This document shows, piece by piece, positions 24,001 to 34,395 of a stretch of 64,000 nucleotides of DNA. Within the stretch, counting starts at the first letter, position 1, and the number at the start of each line of letters is the position of its first letter. The translations under genes were made by a program, and so were the position numbers. The stretch is taken from positions 24,401,990 to 24,465,989 of the forward strand of contig OX421499.1 in the NCBI GenBank assembly GCA_949126835.1, written 5' to 3'. The notes under the pieces were generated by a model. The model was given only the letters and a program-made list of their open reading frames with translations. It ran no database searches and was not told the origin of the DNA. Source of the stretch: Anisus vortex. Lineage: Eukaryota > Mollusca > Gastropoda > Planorbidae.

Positions 24001-27000
24001 TGAGATCTGCTGCACTAAATTATAAAACAATGCGTTATAAAAGCTAGAATCACCACTAGTACTACATCATTGATATTACACCTTTTCAGTTGAGCTTGCT
24101 AAGGTATCCTATCGACATCAATACATTGACATTATCTCTAGAATTAACAATATCATTGTCTAATGTCCACTATAATATCATAGCCTCGAAACTATTCATT
24201 TAAATATTTATTTTTTCACCATCTGCTTTGTAAAACATCCTTACATCAACACCGTCTTTTTAACGTAAACACCAGCTTCAATCAATCACCTTTCTCATTC
24301 ACCAGCTCAGCGCCAACGCCGACACCTGGGTGCAACTTGAGGTATCATCCAACCGTGTGCCAGAAGTACTAATCACAGAAGAGGGTCTCAGATTCCACCT
24401 CCACGGTGACGTCATTGTGTCCACCAAGAAAGACTCCCAACAGCAATTTAAACTCAAAGTGGTATGTGGACTTCATTAACTCTACAAGCTGTCCAAAAGC
24501 CGGCAATAACAGCCACAAACAGTATTAGGTCCATAGATTTATATAAGTTCCTGAACTAGAACATAAGTAATTCTAAAGCTCTACATAATTTCAATGTATT
24601 TGCTCTAATCGTCTAAAACTTAAGATAATTTTATGTAACTAGTTGTCCTGTATTGTTGAAACTTCAAACAATGTGTTAAAACGACATAATATAACTATCT
24701 ATAACGGCCTGTAATGTCCTTTAACAGCCAATAACTTCATATAGTATATTTCGGCGTACAAATTACAAGGACCATTATCACACTGTTCAACACAACCAGC
24801 TTGCGACAACTTCGTCAAATACATTTTGATTCTTTATGCAGTATCCCCAAAACAAAATTTACAACTAACTATTTCTTTTGTTTGTATTCTCTAGATTGTT
24901 AAGCTGCTCTCCAAGGCTCACGTTTTTGAGAACCGTCTTATTCCTGAGATTTTGACCTACGAGTAAGCTATCTATTCTGCTCTCTTTTATTAGCGAGTGT
25001 TGAAACAAGTTTTGTTTACTAATCGCTCAAGTCGAGTGTTGTGCGTTGTATCTTAGTCTCACTTTGAGTTAATGTATTAAATTAATGTTGTTGCTTTGTT
25101 GTTGGCTATATTTGTACTTACACTCTAATCTCTTGTTTGTGCATTATGGGAAAGTGTCCATCCAATCAGCATAATATTATGCTCTACTAATACTGTAAAG
25201 TTTATTTTTAAGTCGAAATTGAGAAACAGTTTTCTATTGGTCTCATTTTACTAGGGATTGTCAAACAAGAAGGACCTCTATTTTTCGATCCCTCAAGACT
25301 CATAACCCAAACATTAATCACTTCACCAGGCTTTGATCCTGGGTTCTTCGACAAGGAAACCATACGTTTGCCTCTATACATCTACATCGTGCAAATGTTT
25401 ATATTAATTTAATCTAATCTAGTTATAAATGATAACCTCATTACTTAAATAGACCTTACTATTTGTCTTTTCCTATCATTCGACAGGCTGGAAATCAAAG
25501 ATCTGACTAACATTAGCATCCAGAAGACATCGGTAATCTATTTAATGTTATGACATTGTTTAATGTAGTTTTTATTTTAGAAACCTTAAGTCTGAACTTT
25601 CTAAGTTTTTAAGTCGAAATTTACATTTTTATTGAAAAACATACAGCAACAAATTAATTTTCAGCTGTATTTTAAACTTAATAAATAAGAACCAGTTTGC
25701 CATAGCGTTCTGCCCTCAGTGGATTAATGTCCCAATAACTAAAAAGTTGCAAACTTATATCTTAATTGATGCCTTGAAATTTAATCGTCAAGTACACAAG
25801 TGTCTTTTTTAGTGTCTGGTAGAAAGTTGGTTGCTATTTATCAACAAAAGTAAAGATCATAGGCTAGAATATAATAATTGTTATAATTTGTCAGATATTT
25901 TTTTATCATTTGTCATCTAGACTGAAGTTGTTGATATGATTCAGTAGTAACAATGTAGCTATTTTTCATATTCCTTCTAACTGTGATTATTGCTAGAATG
26001 CAGTCATTGATAAAAATTTACTTTCCTAGACTCAAATCATTGATATAATTTATACCTTAGCATCCCATATTTAATATAATCTGTAGTTTAGAACAAGGTA
26101 GATCCGATATTTGATATAATCTGTAGTTTAGAACAAGGTAGATCCGATATTTGATATAATCTGTAGTTTAGAACAAGGTAGATCCGATATTTGATATAAT
26201 CTGTAGTTTAGAACAAGGTAGATCCGATATTTGATATAATCTGTAGTTTAGAACAAGGTAGATCCGATATTTGATATAATCTGTTATTTGAACAAGGTAG
26301 ATCCGATATTTGATATAATCTGTAGTTTAGAACAAGTGTGATATTTTCTCTTCATGTGTTCCAAACCATGTAGGAAGAACAAGTCTACAACTTTATCCAC
26401 ATGGTTGTGAAAGATATTGCTGTTCAGGAAATCCAAAGTAAGTCCTTCTAATCCTCTAACGCGCACCAATTAAAGAGATTATAATTGTCAATCCTCTTTT
26501 GTAATTTAACCTGGGACCTATGTTATTACAATATATTATTATTGTTATTATTGTATTTTTTAAAGTCTATCATTAGAAAACATAGTTAAGAAATGTATTG
26601 AAATCTAATCCCTGATGTTTTTTTCTTGAAATCATAAAGGAATTGTTGCTCAAGGTCTACCACTGCCATCCATGCCCGAAGTTTCTCTCGAAAACTCTGA
26701 CTTGAGATTCACAAACGTAAGTTATATATTTATTTTCTTCTATCCAAATTCAGGCGCACAAAAAATCGCCTAGAATAACTTTCTGTCAATGATGGCTGCA
26801 TTTGAAATTGTTATTAAGCATAATAATCCATTCCCAACATTTTTTATTGGTTCTAAACGTACACAATAAGTCTTTCTATACAAGCTTAGGAAACAAATGC
26901 GTTACAATATAAATGTATTAACATATTTTGAACAAGGAATTTATTGGACAAATTGTAAATTACACAAGGTGTGAGTTTCAAGGGTATATAAATTGTATTG

Positions 27001-27482
27001 GAAAAAGAGAATGTTTGTTATCTCATAGTTCAATAACCCATTTAATAGGAACTTACTAGTTATTTATTTATCTTCACACACACCAATGAATACACAAACC
27101 ACAAAAACATACTGTCCAGAAGATTATGCGCATCGCACTTGCGCATGTCAGCTGTTAAGTTGTACACCTAAATTAGATACAGGTATTAACTGATGTTAAC
27201 TTGTTTGGTTTCCGTGAATAGTTCAGGCAACCCATCCCAACCAGAATGCCATTATATATTAACATTGCGTCTTTACGAATGTTCCTATCAAACGGAATAA
27301 TTAAAGCAGTTGTATTTTGAGGTTTCCTTAGACTTCTTATGTAATTTTTTAGTTTTGGCGAAATGGCATTATAAATGTAGATAGTTTAGTACTTGAGTGA
27401 AGACATAACATGAACTATTGAATCGTTTTATTTCCAGGGCTCAGTACTTCTGTCCACCGATGTTAAATACAAGGACTACTAA
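15084..27482 (+). CDS. LBP/BPI: LBP/BPI-family secreted lipopolysaccharide-binding protein, copy 1 (477 aa, 15 coding exons)
   Basis: Coding exons: 15084-15189, 15988-16081, 16877-17011, 17987-18057, 18761-18918, 19816-19879, 22542-22630, 22895-23077, 23584-23661, 24306-24461, 24895-24962, 25487-25532, 26374-26437, 26640-26716, 27438-27482. All introns are GT-AG and the joined length is 1434 nt with no stop before TAA. The start MKTIALFIVLIAQIFA is a signal peptide, so the protein is secreted. Residues about 30-235 form the N-terminal BPI domain and about 250-470 the C-terminal one; 477 aa fits vertebrate BPI/LBP (about 480-490). C150 and C190 are 40 apart, exactly as the conserved BPI disulfide; C314 and C319 are an extra close pair in exon 10. 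N-glycosylation sequons lie at N67, N130 and N409. The family binds lipid A of Gram-negative bacteria; in Biomphalaria it is supplied to eggs. Role here is inferred from homology. Bactericidal versus LPS-carrier function cannot be told from sequence. Confidence 0.93.
15709..15844 (+). repeat. 68-bp tandem duplication x2 in intron 2 of copy 1
   Basis: TGCTTACAGTCAGCTGCATG starts at 15709 and again at 15777, each followed by a tRNA-like GCACACCGG segment. The second unit runs into a SINE-2 head. Confidence 0.85.
15818..15900 (+). mobile_element. SINE-2 head (second tRNA-like SINE family)
   Basis: GGCGGGTCGCACACCGGACT, then CGGCCCGGTTTCTAGCCCTG and a CCGCCGACCATTCCCTGCC block match the complement of 56500-56600. 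Only the head remains here. Confidence 0.6.
16150..16385 (+). mobile_element. SINE-1, old diverged copy, intron 3 of copy 1
   Basis: The head (GCGGTGGTACAAGGGCAGAG), the body (CTCAGTCTACCCAGTGGTGA) and the 3' block (AACGCTGCTTCCCTAGCCAT) keep SINE-1 order with many substitutions. Confidence 0.7.
16429..16676 (+). mobile_element. SINE-1, second copy in intron 3
   Basis: AGCGCGTTCGACTGGCAATC, a B box GGGTTCGAATCC near 16462, body and 3' block CCACAGAAACTGGTGAACGC. The first part of the head is missing. It lies about 40 bp downstream of the older copy and is better preserved. Confidence 0.8.
18345..18582 (-). mobile_element. SINE-1, antisense, intron 5 of copy 1
   Basis: Runs from the complement of the 3' end (ATCCCGTCGGACTAAACTGA) to the complement of the B box (GGATTCGAA read inversely near 18555). 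The head is truncated after CTTCGGTAC. Confidence 0.8.
19150..19400 (-). mobile_element. SINE-1, antisense, intron 6 of copy 1
   Basis: GTATCCCGTCGTACCGAATT at the left is the SINE 3' end; AACGCGCTGCCGCG near 19386-19399 is the start of the head. Near full length. Confidence 0.8.
19575..19735. mobile_element. GGGGCCC-rich MITE-like repeat, intron 6 of copy 1
   Basis: GGGTATTTAGAATTGTGGGG at the left and CCATGGAACATGTGGAACAT plus TCTAAATACG at the right. The inverted form of the same blocks occurs at 34055-34395. Target duplications were not identified, so the transposon class is open. Confidence 0.5.
20040..20236. mobile_element. hAT MITE (TIR CAGGGGTCGGCAACC), intron 7 of copy 1
   Basis: A 197-bp non-autonomous element. 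The left terminus CAGGGGTCGGCAACC (20040-20054) is inverted at GTTTGCCGACCCCTA (20222-20236). The 8-bp flanks TCCTATAC and ATCTATAT agree at 5 positions, consistent with a decayed hAT target duplication. It is closely related to the MITE at 47563-47758 and shares ends with the larger elements at 8700 and 31320. Confidence 0.85.
20751..22509. repeat. 32-bp minisatellite, about 55 copies, in intron 7 of LBP/BPI copy 1
   Basis: The unit ATTCAAATTCAGCCCTGAGT plus GGAGTAAACATA repeats every 32 bp for 1759 bp with very few differences: CTCTGAG for CCCTGAG, AACAAAATTC, AACATAACTC and single GATTGG or GAGAGG variants. The first 27 or so units are identical; variants cluster in the second half. The array ends 32 bp before exon 8 (22542), leaving a pyrimidine-rich tract and acceptor. 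There are no unique spacers. Confidence 0.97.
22705..22775 (-). mobile_element. SINE-2/LINE-type 3' tail fragment, intron 8 of copy 1
   Basis: AATAATAATGG, then TATATAGCGCTTCTATCCAT and AGCATGCTCAGTGCGCTC. It matches the left end of the antisense SINE-2 at 56385-56605. Confidence 0.65.
26063..26336. repeat. 40-bp tandem repeat, about 6.5 copies, intron 13 of copy 1
   Basis: GATATAATCTGTAGTTTAGA plus ACAAGGTAGATCCGATATTT repeats every 40 bp; the copy near 26281 has a small deletion. The array ends about 40 bp before exon 14. Copy 2 has no such array in this intron. Confidence 0.93.
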
Positions 27483-27608
27483 TAAGTGACCAGCTGAAAG
27501 GTCAATCCTGGAGATTTGTTTCGAGAAATCAATTCATTTTTATAACAATGTTTCATTCAATTTACAACTGGTGTAAAGACTTTAAAATATTGAGCAAGAA
27601 CTTAAAGC

Positions 27609-27640
27609 AATAAAAAAAAATGAAAAATTATTCCAACGAA
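27609..27640 (+). other. poly(A) signal and probable 3' end of LBP/BPI copy 1
   Basis: AATAAA at 27609-27614, about 127 bp after the stop codon. The 3' UTR is short, as in copy 2. Confidence 0.75.
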
Positions 27641-27685
27641 AAATTGTTTTGTTTGGTTTTTAAGTTTCTTTTCTTTCTTACTTGG

Positions 27686-27835
27686 ACTAAATACCTAAAG
27701 TGAAACTCTGTCATCTGTAATTCTTGTTTGTGATATTTTAAAATATTATGTGTAGTTTGTGGGCTCTTTCCTCGGTTCTAACGGGGTCTCCAAAATAATA
27801 TGAAGAAGAAGAAGAAGAATATATATATATATATA
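27686..27835 (+). mobile_element. LINE family A 3' end
   Basis: ACCTAAAGTGAAACTCTGTC and CTCTTTCCTCGGTTCTAACG match 228-352. It ends in (GAA)n and then a (TA)n run at 27820-27835. Only 3' UTR is left, lying directly behind copy 1. Confidence 0.75.
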
Positions 27836-28089
27836 TAAATAAATTAAAAAAATATTTTTTTAAGAAAAGGATGTGATTTTAAATAGCTTTATTCGTTTAA
27901 TGGACAATAAGTGACAATTCGAATATCTTTAAAACCAAGCTTGAGAGTTCATTTAATCGATGACTCTTAGAAAAAATGGAATTAAACACTGCACATATTG
28001 GATACAAATTTACAATGTCGAATTAGGTAAATTTAAAAAGAGAAATGTAACATGTCTATGATAACTGCACTTTCCTATGAATACCAAAC

Positions 28090-31000
28090 CACGTTTGTTT
28101 GTATGGTCTTTATTGTAGCTACACTAATATCTAGTGTTTGTATGGTCTTTATTGTAGCTACACTAATATCTAGTGTTTGTATGGTCTTTATTGTAGCTAC
28201 ACTAATATCTAGTGTTTGTATGGTCTGTAATGTAGCTAAATTATTATCTTGTGTTTGTTTGTATGGTCTGTAATGTAGCTACACTAATATCTAGTGTTTG
28301 TATGGTCTGTATTGTAGCTACACTAATATCTAGTGTTTGTATGGTCTGTATTGTAGCTACACTACTATCTAGTGTTTGTATGGTCTGTATTGTAGCTACA
28401 CTACTATCTAGTATTTGTATGGTCTGTATTGTAGCTACACTAATATCTTGTGTTTGTATGGTCTGTATTGTAGCTACACTACTATCTAGTGTTTGTATGG
28501 TCTGTATTGTAGCTACACTAATATCTAGTGTTTGTATGGTATGTATTGTAGCTACACTAATATCTAGTGTTTGTTTGTATGGTCTGAATTGTAGCTACAC
28601 TACTATCTAGTGTTTGTATGGTCTGTACTGTAGCTACACTAATATCTTGTGTTTGTATGGTCTGAATTGTAGCTACACTACTATCTAGTGTTTGTATGGT
28701 CTGTACTGTAGCTACACTAATATCTAGTGTTTGTTTGTATGGTCTGTATTGTAGCTACACTAATATCTAGTGTTTGTTTGTATGGTCTGTATTGTAGCTA
28801 CACTAATATCTAGTGTTTGTTTGTATGGTCTGTATTGTAGCTACACTAATATCTTGTGTTTGTTTGTATGGTCTGTATTGTAGCTACACTAATATCTAGT
28901 GTTTTTTGTAGGGTCTATATTGTAACTACACTAATATCTTGTGTTTGTTTGTATGGTCTGTATTGTAGCTACACTAATATCTTGTGTTTGTTTGTATGGT
29001 CTGTATTGTAGCTACACTACTATCTTGTGTTTTTTTGTAGGGTCTATATTGAAACTACACTAATATCTTGTGTTTGTTTGTATGGTCTGTAATGTAGCTA
29101 CACTAATATCTAGTGTTTGTATGGTCTGTATTGTAGCTACACTAATATCTAGTGTTTGTATGGTCAGTATTGTAGCTACACTAATATCTAGTGTTTGTTT
29201 GTATGGTCTGTATTGTAGCTACACTACTATCTGTGTTTGTTTGTATGGTCTGTATTGTAGCTACACAAATATCTAGTGTTTGTATGGTCTGTATTGTAGC
29301 TACACTAATATCTTGTGTTTGTTTGTATGGCCTGTATTGTAGCTACACTACTATCTAGTGTTTGTATGGTCTGTATTGTAGCCACACTAATATCTAGTGT
29401 TTGTATGGTCTGTATTGTAGCTACACTACTATCTAGTGTTTGTATGGTCTGTATTGTAGCTACACTAATATCTAGTGTTTGTATGGTCTGTAATGTTGCT
29501 ACACTAATTGCTTGTGTTTGTTTGTATGGTCTGTATTGTAGCTACACTAATATCTTGTGTTTGTTTGTATGGTCTGTATTGTAGCTACACTAATATCTAG
29601 TGTTTGTATGGTCTGTATTGTAGCTACACTAATATCTAGTATTTGTATGGTCTGTATTGTAGCTACACTACTATCTTGTGTTTGTTTGTATGGTCTGTAT
29701 TGTAGCTACATTACTATCTAGTGTTTGTTTGTATGGTCTGTATTGTAGCTACACTACTATCTTGTGTTTGTTTGTATGGTCTGTATTGTAGCTACACTAA
29801 TATATAGTGTTTGTTTGTATAGTCTGTATTGTAGCTACACTAATATCTAGTGTTTGTATGGTCTGTATTGTAGCTACACTAATATCTAGTGTTTGTATGG
29901 TCTGTATTGTAGCTACACTAATATCTAGTATTTGTATGGTCTGTATTGTAGCTACACTAATATCTTGTGTTTGTTTGTATGGTCTGTATTGTAGCTACAC
30001 TACTATCTAGTATTTGTTTGTATGGTCTGTATTGTAGCTACACTACTATCTTGTGTTTGTTTGTATGGTCTGTATTGTAGCTACACTAATATCTAGTGTT
30101 TGTATGGTCTGTATTGTAGCTACACTAATATCTAGTGTTTGTATGGTCTGTATTGTAGCTACACTAATATCTAGTGTTTGTTTGTATGGTCTGTAATGTA
30201 GCTACACTAATATCTAGTGTTTGTATGGTCTGTAATGTAGCTAAATTATTATCTTGTGTTTGTTTGTATGGTCTGTAATGTAGCTACACTAATATCTAGT
30301 GTTTGTATGGTCTGTATTGTAGCTACACTAATATCTAGTGTTTGTATGGTCTGTATTGTAGCTACACTAATATCTAGTGTTTGTTTGTATGGTCTGTATT
30401 GTAGCTACACTACTATCTAGTGTTTTGTTTGTATGGTCTGTAATGTAGCTACACTAATAGCTAGTGTTTGTATGGTCTGTAATGTAGCTAAACTATTATC
30501 TTGTGTTTGTTTGTATGGTCTGTAATGTAGCTACACTAATATCTAGTGTTTGTATGGTCTGTAATGTAGCTACACTAATATCCAGTGTTTGTGTGGTCTG
30601 TAATGTAGCTACACTAATATCTAGTGTTTGTTTGTATGGTCTGTATTGTAGCTACACTACTATCTAGTGTTTTGTTTGTATGGTCTGTAATGTAGCTACA
30701 CTAATATCTAGTGTTTGTATGGTCTGTAATGTAGCTAAACTAATATCTTGTGTTTGTTTGTATGGTCTGTAATGTAGCTACAATAATATCTAGTGTTTGT
30801 ATGGTCTGTAATGTATCTACACTAATATCTATTGTTTGTATGGTCGGTATTGTAGCTACACTTGTTTGTATGGTCTGTAGGCCTATTGTGGCTACACTAA
30901 TATCTAGTGTTTGTTTGGTCTGTATTGTAGCTACACTAATATATAGTGTTTGTATGGTTTGTATTGTAGCTACACTAATATCTTGTGTTTGTATGGTCGG

Positions 31001-31137
31001 TATTGTATCTACACGTGTTTGTATGGTCTGTAGGCCTATTGTAGCTACATTAATATCTAGTGTTTGTATGGTCTGTATTGTAGCTACACTAATATATAGT
31101 GTTTGTATGGTTTGTATTGTAGCTACACTAATTTCTA
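28090..31137. repeat. 39/43-bp minisatellite, about 75 units, between the two gene copies
   Basis: The unit TGTTTGTATGGTCTGTATTG plus TAGCTACACTAATATCTAG is 39 bp; a longer form has an extra TGTT (43 bp). Short and long forms are interspersed, often as higher-order groups. A variant near 30860 and 31010 has CTGTAGGCCTATTGT. Thirteen codons per short unit give repeated VCMVCIVATLISS frames, broken wherever a 43-bp unit shifts the frame, so there is no gene. Confidence 0.96.
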
Positions 31138-32267
31138 GGACCCAAGATTTATCACTGCCTATGAGATTTCACGCCAAGCTGCTGAATTTAAAACATATCG
31201 AAGAATTTAGGGGTTTTGCCGCGGTGCTAAGGAATTAACCGTCCTGCCGTGAAAAATACCAAATCTGAAAAAAAAAATCTTACTAGAACTATAAGACTCA
31301 AACCACGGGTGGCGCAGTTTAGGGGTCGGCAACCTAAGATACGCGTACCGGACTTGGCACGCAGAGCGATTTTCAGTGGCACGCCAGGGAGATCTCCCAA
31401 AAGGCGATTTTTCAATACATACTATAATATGAAAGTAACATTGGACGTCAAGTGTTAAAATTCAGGATATATTGTATGCAAAGATCTCATCATTGGACTC
31501 TCGATCTGTGATTGAATCTACTGATGAAATAGTCGATTTTGAGTTTCTCACCTGTTAACCCTTACAGTCCCGGGCGCGTATATAGCGGAACTGAAGGCAG
31601 CATAGATAGAAGTAGGTCGGTACGGGAAGGGTTAATGATTTACAGTTTCTTTTACAAAAAAAGTGATATGGAATAAAGAGATCTTCTGTTACATAAATAT
31701 TTTTTTACCTTAGACGAGGTAAAGTCTTGTGAAACTGACTGTTGAAGCCTATGTTTCTGAATGACATAGCAACACATTTCAATTAGTTGAACTTTTGTCA
31801 AACAGAACTTGAACTCTTAGACCACTGAAATGAAATTGCATTGAAACTGGATATATCTTGATATGAAATCAATTTCAAAACATTTTATTTCTTCCCTTAT
31901 TTAATGCACAGTAAGATACATAGATTTCTTTTTCCGAAGTACATTAAAGCTCTCCAGTTTTTATATCACATCAAGACTGACTGGCTTGATCCTACTACGT
32001 TTTAGATCTGGTCCTTTTTTTTCGTGGTGGTATACGCCTATAAGCTATTATAAAATGCAACAAGTTGAATTTTAAAAATTAAGAAACGGCATCAAAATGT
32101 GCCAATTTGCAAAAAAAATCTGGAAGGAAGCCTCTTAAGAAAGTCATCTGCTGTTTGAAACTGCTAGGCATTCCGCTTTTGGTTCAACTTATACTTGCGA
32201 ACATTGTCACGGTTCTGGACGCAACCATGACTAATTAGCACTAATGTAGATAGATAGTAGTGTAGAA

Positions 32268-33400
32268 CAGGCATGTGAAACGTGCGGCCCTTTGCAAGCA
32301 CGTGTGCGGCCCTCGCAAAGGATACTGCAATTATCTCATTTATCGCGAAATTTGCAGTTTTAATACTTTAAACTGGGTGTATAATACAGAAATCTAGCAC
32401 GGTGCCACGTATACGAAAACAATACGGCTATTTTAAGCTAGTAAGGGTTTTCTATCTATGAAAGTTGGCAACATTGACCGGAAGTAGCAGACAGGTTGTT
32501 ATTGCCATGTTAAAATAATTTTAAAAAATAATAAATTGTGTATGCAATAACAGCATTGCCACGCCAAAACAGTACAACTTAAAAAGACATTATGAAACCA
32601 ACCATCGATCCTGCGATAAATATGAGGGCTTAAATGCGTGTTTCAAGACTCAAGGAATTGAAGGCTAACTTGATACAGCAACAGACATGTTTTACAAAAA
32701 TAGATCGTTACTGCAAGCTATGAACTCAGCCGAATGATCGCCATGAGTGGGAAATCTTACAGTTACAGTGAAAGAGATTTCGTAAAGCCTTGTGAAAGTG
32801 CCCACAGAAGGCACAGTTCAGTTATTTAAGAATATTTCGTTAACCAGGAACCACAGAATAGGTATATAATTCTATACCTATTCTGTGCCAGGAACACTGT
32901 TGCTGGACGGATTGATAAAAATGGAAGATGATTTGAAACAACAGTTGAAAGCTGCATCATCCAAATTTAAACATTTTTCTATTGCTATTGATGAGACCGT
33001 TGACATCCCTGGAATATCACAGCTTGCAGTTATTATTAGGGCCTGTGACAGTGAATTTAATATTTATGAAGAACTGATTGAACTAATCCCAATGCATGAC
33101 ACTACAGCGAGCGAAGACATCTTTTAGTTTAGTGATTTCTCATTTTTTGAATACCATTTTGCATTATTCTCGGCAACTTTGATGTTGTCAAAGCAGAGGA
33201 CATCTTGCAGATGTAGCTATTAGAAATGCAGTCTGATTCTACACTCAAAGCAAAGTATCTAGAAGTCGGAATACCTGGCTTCTATTCATACCTTCCTGTA
33301 AAGTTTACAAACTTCAGAAAGTTTTCAACTAGGATTATGGCAATGATCAATTCCACCTATGTGTGTGAACAGTTATTTTCCTCCAGGGCTGTGGAGTCGG
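32268..33400 (+). pseudogene. second hAT transposase (GTF2IRD2/ZBED5-like), nested and broken
   Basis: It starts at a hAT-like end, CAGGCATGTGAAACGTGCGG, with a GTGCGGCCCT repeat. From about 32560 the plus strand encodes, with breaks, QYNLKRHYETNHRSCDKYEG (BED-finger tail), a middle helix region and VPTEGTVQLFKNISLTRN. From 32920 an intact stretch follows, with FKHFSIAIDETVDIP (DDE-region aspartate in the 'ALDESTD' motif) and ELIELIPMHDTTASEDIF. After a gap, 33226-33390 gives the C-terminal dimerisation region ending INSTYVCEQLFSS. The matching right end was not found. A 36-bp palindromic insertion at 32852 disrupts it. Confidence 0.75.
32844..32895. mobile_element. 36-bp palindromic insertion flanked by 8-bp direct repeats
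   Basis: CCAGGAAC occurs at 32844-32851 and 32888-32895. Between them lies a perfect inverted repeat: arm CACAGAATAGGTATA (32852-32866), 6-nt loop TAATTC, arm TATACCTATTCTGTG (32873-32887). The host transposase reading frame makes family-like sense on both sides and is broken by the insert. Confidence 0.8.
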
Positions 33401-33485
33401 AGTCGGAGTCGAGGAGTCGGAGTCGGAGGAAATCGGGGTACCTGGAGTCGGAGTGGGCAAAAAATGCACCGACTCCGACTCCTAC
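33388..33485. repeat. GGAGTCGGAGTCGG-type element end
   Basis: CAGGGCTGTGGAGTCGGAGT begins a run of GAGTCGGA units, followed by CACCGACTCCGACTCCTACT in inverted sense. It cuts into the C-terminal part of the nested hAT transposase. It looks like the terminus of another DNA transposon, but the second terminus was not found. Confidence 0.55.
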
Positions 33486-34054
33486 TAAATTTAGATTGGA
33501 AAAAGACAGGGCTTCATTTATTTTAAACAACCGATCAATAGGCCTACAGACATTAGTGATGAGAAACTAAAGTATCTGTTTCTTCCTCTAAGTCCCCATC
33601 CCTCAAGATCCTATCCCTATTGTCATACTATAGCGGGTCGACACACAAAAAAAGTCTTTTGAACTAATTTGAAATGCGTCATTAGACTGAACGCCATATA
33701 GACTGCACGGCGCTGGTATTGATGACGCTACACAAGTGCCCAAATTACTAATTACCATTAACATTGTTTGTAATGATTTCAAATGCTAGGACATGGCACG
33801 CGCGGTTTTCTCTGAATGCTAAACACTGCCTTAGTAGGCTATCAGCCTAGGTCATAGGTCCTAAATAAAACGCATCTTAAGCTACTAGTGTACAAGCATA
33901 CCTTTATAAGAGGCCTAGAGAGGCTTTTACATATTTACGATTCTTTCCATAATGTAATTTGCGTTCAATAGGCCTACAAAAAAAATGCCGCCTTTACGAC
34001 TTATAAATGCGCTAAGCACACAACGCACAATTAGAAGCGGCAATCAGTGGCATA
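33486..34054. other. no feature seen
   Basis: AT-rich interior of the composite hAT region; nothing recognisable. Confidence 0.35.
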
Positions 34055-34395
34055 TTTAGGCATGTTCCACATGTGCCATTGGAACAGGGGCCCCCACACA
34101 AAAGGGGCCCCCACACATCCGAAAAAGAAATGTTTGAGTGACATCCCCATATTTCGTTGAAAATTTAAAATAAAATTCATTTATTCCCATACAATTTAAA
34201 GTGCTCCAGTTCAACCAAGCTACGTGCAACATAAAATGTATGATTTTACAGAATGTAATATGAATTAACGGTCCTTTTCTGAGGTAGGCCCTATGTGGAA
34301 GGCAGACCACGAGGGGCCCCACATAAATTTAGGAACAGGGCCCCCACATAAATTTAGGAACAGGGCACTCACAATCCTAAATACGGCCCTGGTGG
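34055..34395. mobile_element. GGGGCCC-rich MITE-like repeat
   Basis: CATATTTAGGCATGTTCCAC at the left and TCCTAAATACGGCCCTGG at the right are the inverted counterparts of the blocks at 19575-19735. It contains repeated GGGGCCCCCACA units and a 27-bp duplication (CACATAAATTTAGGAACAGG twice near 34321 and 34348). Confidence 0.55.

Noticed and set aside
28052..31238. Series of open frames with VCMVCIVATLISS repeats
   Set aside because: The 39-bp unit is 13 codons, and 43-bp units break the frame repeatedly; hydrophobic repeats are a by-product of the minisatellite.
33226..33570. 114-codon open frame as a gene
   Set aside because: The first half is a hAT transposase C-terminus and the second half is translation of GAGTCGGA repeats.
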